Source: Nesterenkonia sp. F (GTDB lineage: Bacteria; Actinomycetota; Actinomycetes; Actinomycetales; Micrococcaceae). From it: a stretch of DNA of 64,000 nucleotides. A model generated the notes under the pieces. The model saw nothing but the letters and a program-made list of their open reading frames with translations. It had not been told where the DNA came from and did no database searches. The stretch spans positions 25,663 through 89,662 of the forward strand of contig NZ_AFRW01000116.1 in NCBI RefSeq assembly GCF_000220985.1. The letters run 5' to 3'. This document shows positions 63,946 to 64,000 of the stretch, in pieces. The translations under genes were made by a program, and so were the position numbers. Each line of letters begins with the position of its first letter. Positions within the stretch are counted from its first letter, which is position 1.

Positions 63946-63980
63946 CCCCACTTTACCCCACTTCACCCCACTTTCAACCA
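63946..63980 (-). promoter_or_regulatory. mraZ promoter embedded in three MraZ boxes
   Basis: On the minus strand TGGGG occurs three times at exact 10-bp intervals (+ strand cccca at 63946-63950, 63956-63960 and 63966-63970). A degenerate TGGTT follows one period further at 63976-63980. This matches the TGGGN-N5 direct-repeat operator known for MraZ. A -35 TTGAAA (63972-63977) and -10 TAAAGT (63950-63955) with a 16-nt spacer fall within the repeats, so MraZ binding would cover the promoter. The transcript leader would be about 60 nt. Confidence 0.8.
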
Positions 63981-64000
63981 TGATTCGCCCGGGATCTCGC

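Overview
The window is a 64 kb piece of a high-GC actinobacterial chromosome, most likely from the Micrococcales. The evidence is the overall GC, the order hisE-hisG-hisF-hisI-trpE-Trp membrane protein-HGxxPAAW-trpC-trpB-trpA-lgt-gltB-gltD-pyk, a complete mraZ-to-divIVA division and cell-wall cluster with pgeF, yggS, sepF and yggT, an ANTAR response regulator of PdtaR type, and several genes whose -10 hexamer sits 6-7 nt before the start codon. The MurE substrate-binding motif reads DDPH instead of DNPR. That hints at lysine- or ornithine-type peptidoglycan rather than meso-DAP, but does not prove it. It is core housekeeping DNA: I see no insertion sequence, prophage or CRISPR array.

Layout, left to right. 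1-3.5 kb: branched-chain amino acid genes ilvB (cut by the window edge) and ilvD, with a candidate leader-peptide attenuator between them. 3.9-7 kb: a CHY zinc-finger protein, the ANTAR regulator, tRNA-Leu, a small orphan and a FUSC-type membrane protein. 7.1-15 kb: pyk and the glutamate synthase pair gltBD, with gltD carrying a +1 frameshift. 15.4-25.2 kb: lgt and a long leftward trp/his run. 25.3-29.5 kb: riboflavin operon under an FMN riboswitch, in which riboflavin synthase, DHBP synthase and GTP cyclohydrolase II form one continuous 702-residue polypeptide. 29.5-30.1 kb: tRNA cluster Gly-Cys-Val-Gly. 30.4-35.7 kb: rightward genes for a PD-(D/E)xK nuclease-like protein, def, fmt, rsmB and rpe. 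35.8-41.5 kb: leftward nrdR (behind tandem NrdR boxes), dnaE, a RluD-type pseudouridine synthase and lspA. 41.6-63.9 kb: the leftward division cluster mraZ-rsmH-ftsL-ftsI-murE-murF-mraY-murD-ftsW-murG-murC-ftsQ-ftsZ-pgeF-yggS-sepF-yggT-divIVA, starting from a promoter embedded in three MraZ boxes at the right edge.

Most of the cluster genes overlap by 4 nt (ATGA or GTGA), implying translational coupling. Points of most interest are the RibE-RibB-RibA triple fusion, the frameshifts in gltD and sepF (sepF in a C7 homopolymer, possibly sequencing errors), the ilvB leader peptide with Leu and Val codons, predicted NrdR autoregulation without a neighbouring reductase gene, and the MraZ operator over the division-cluster promoter. 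I found no clearly undescribed defence or mobile system.
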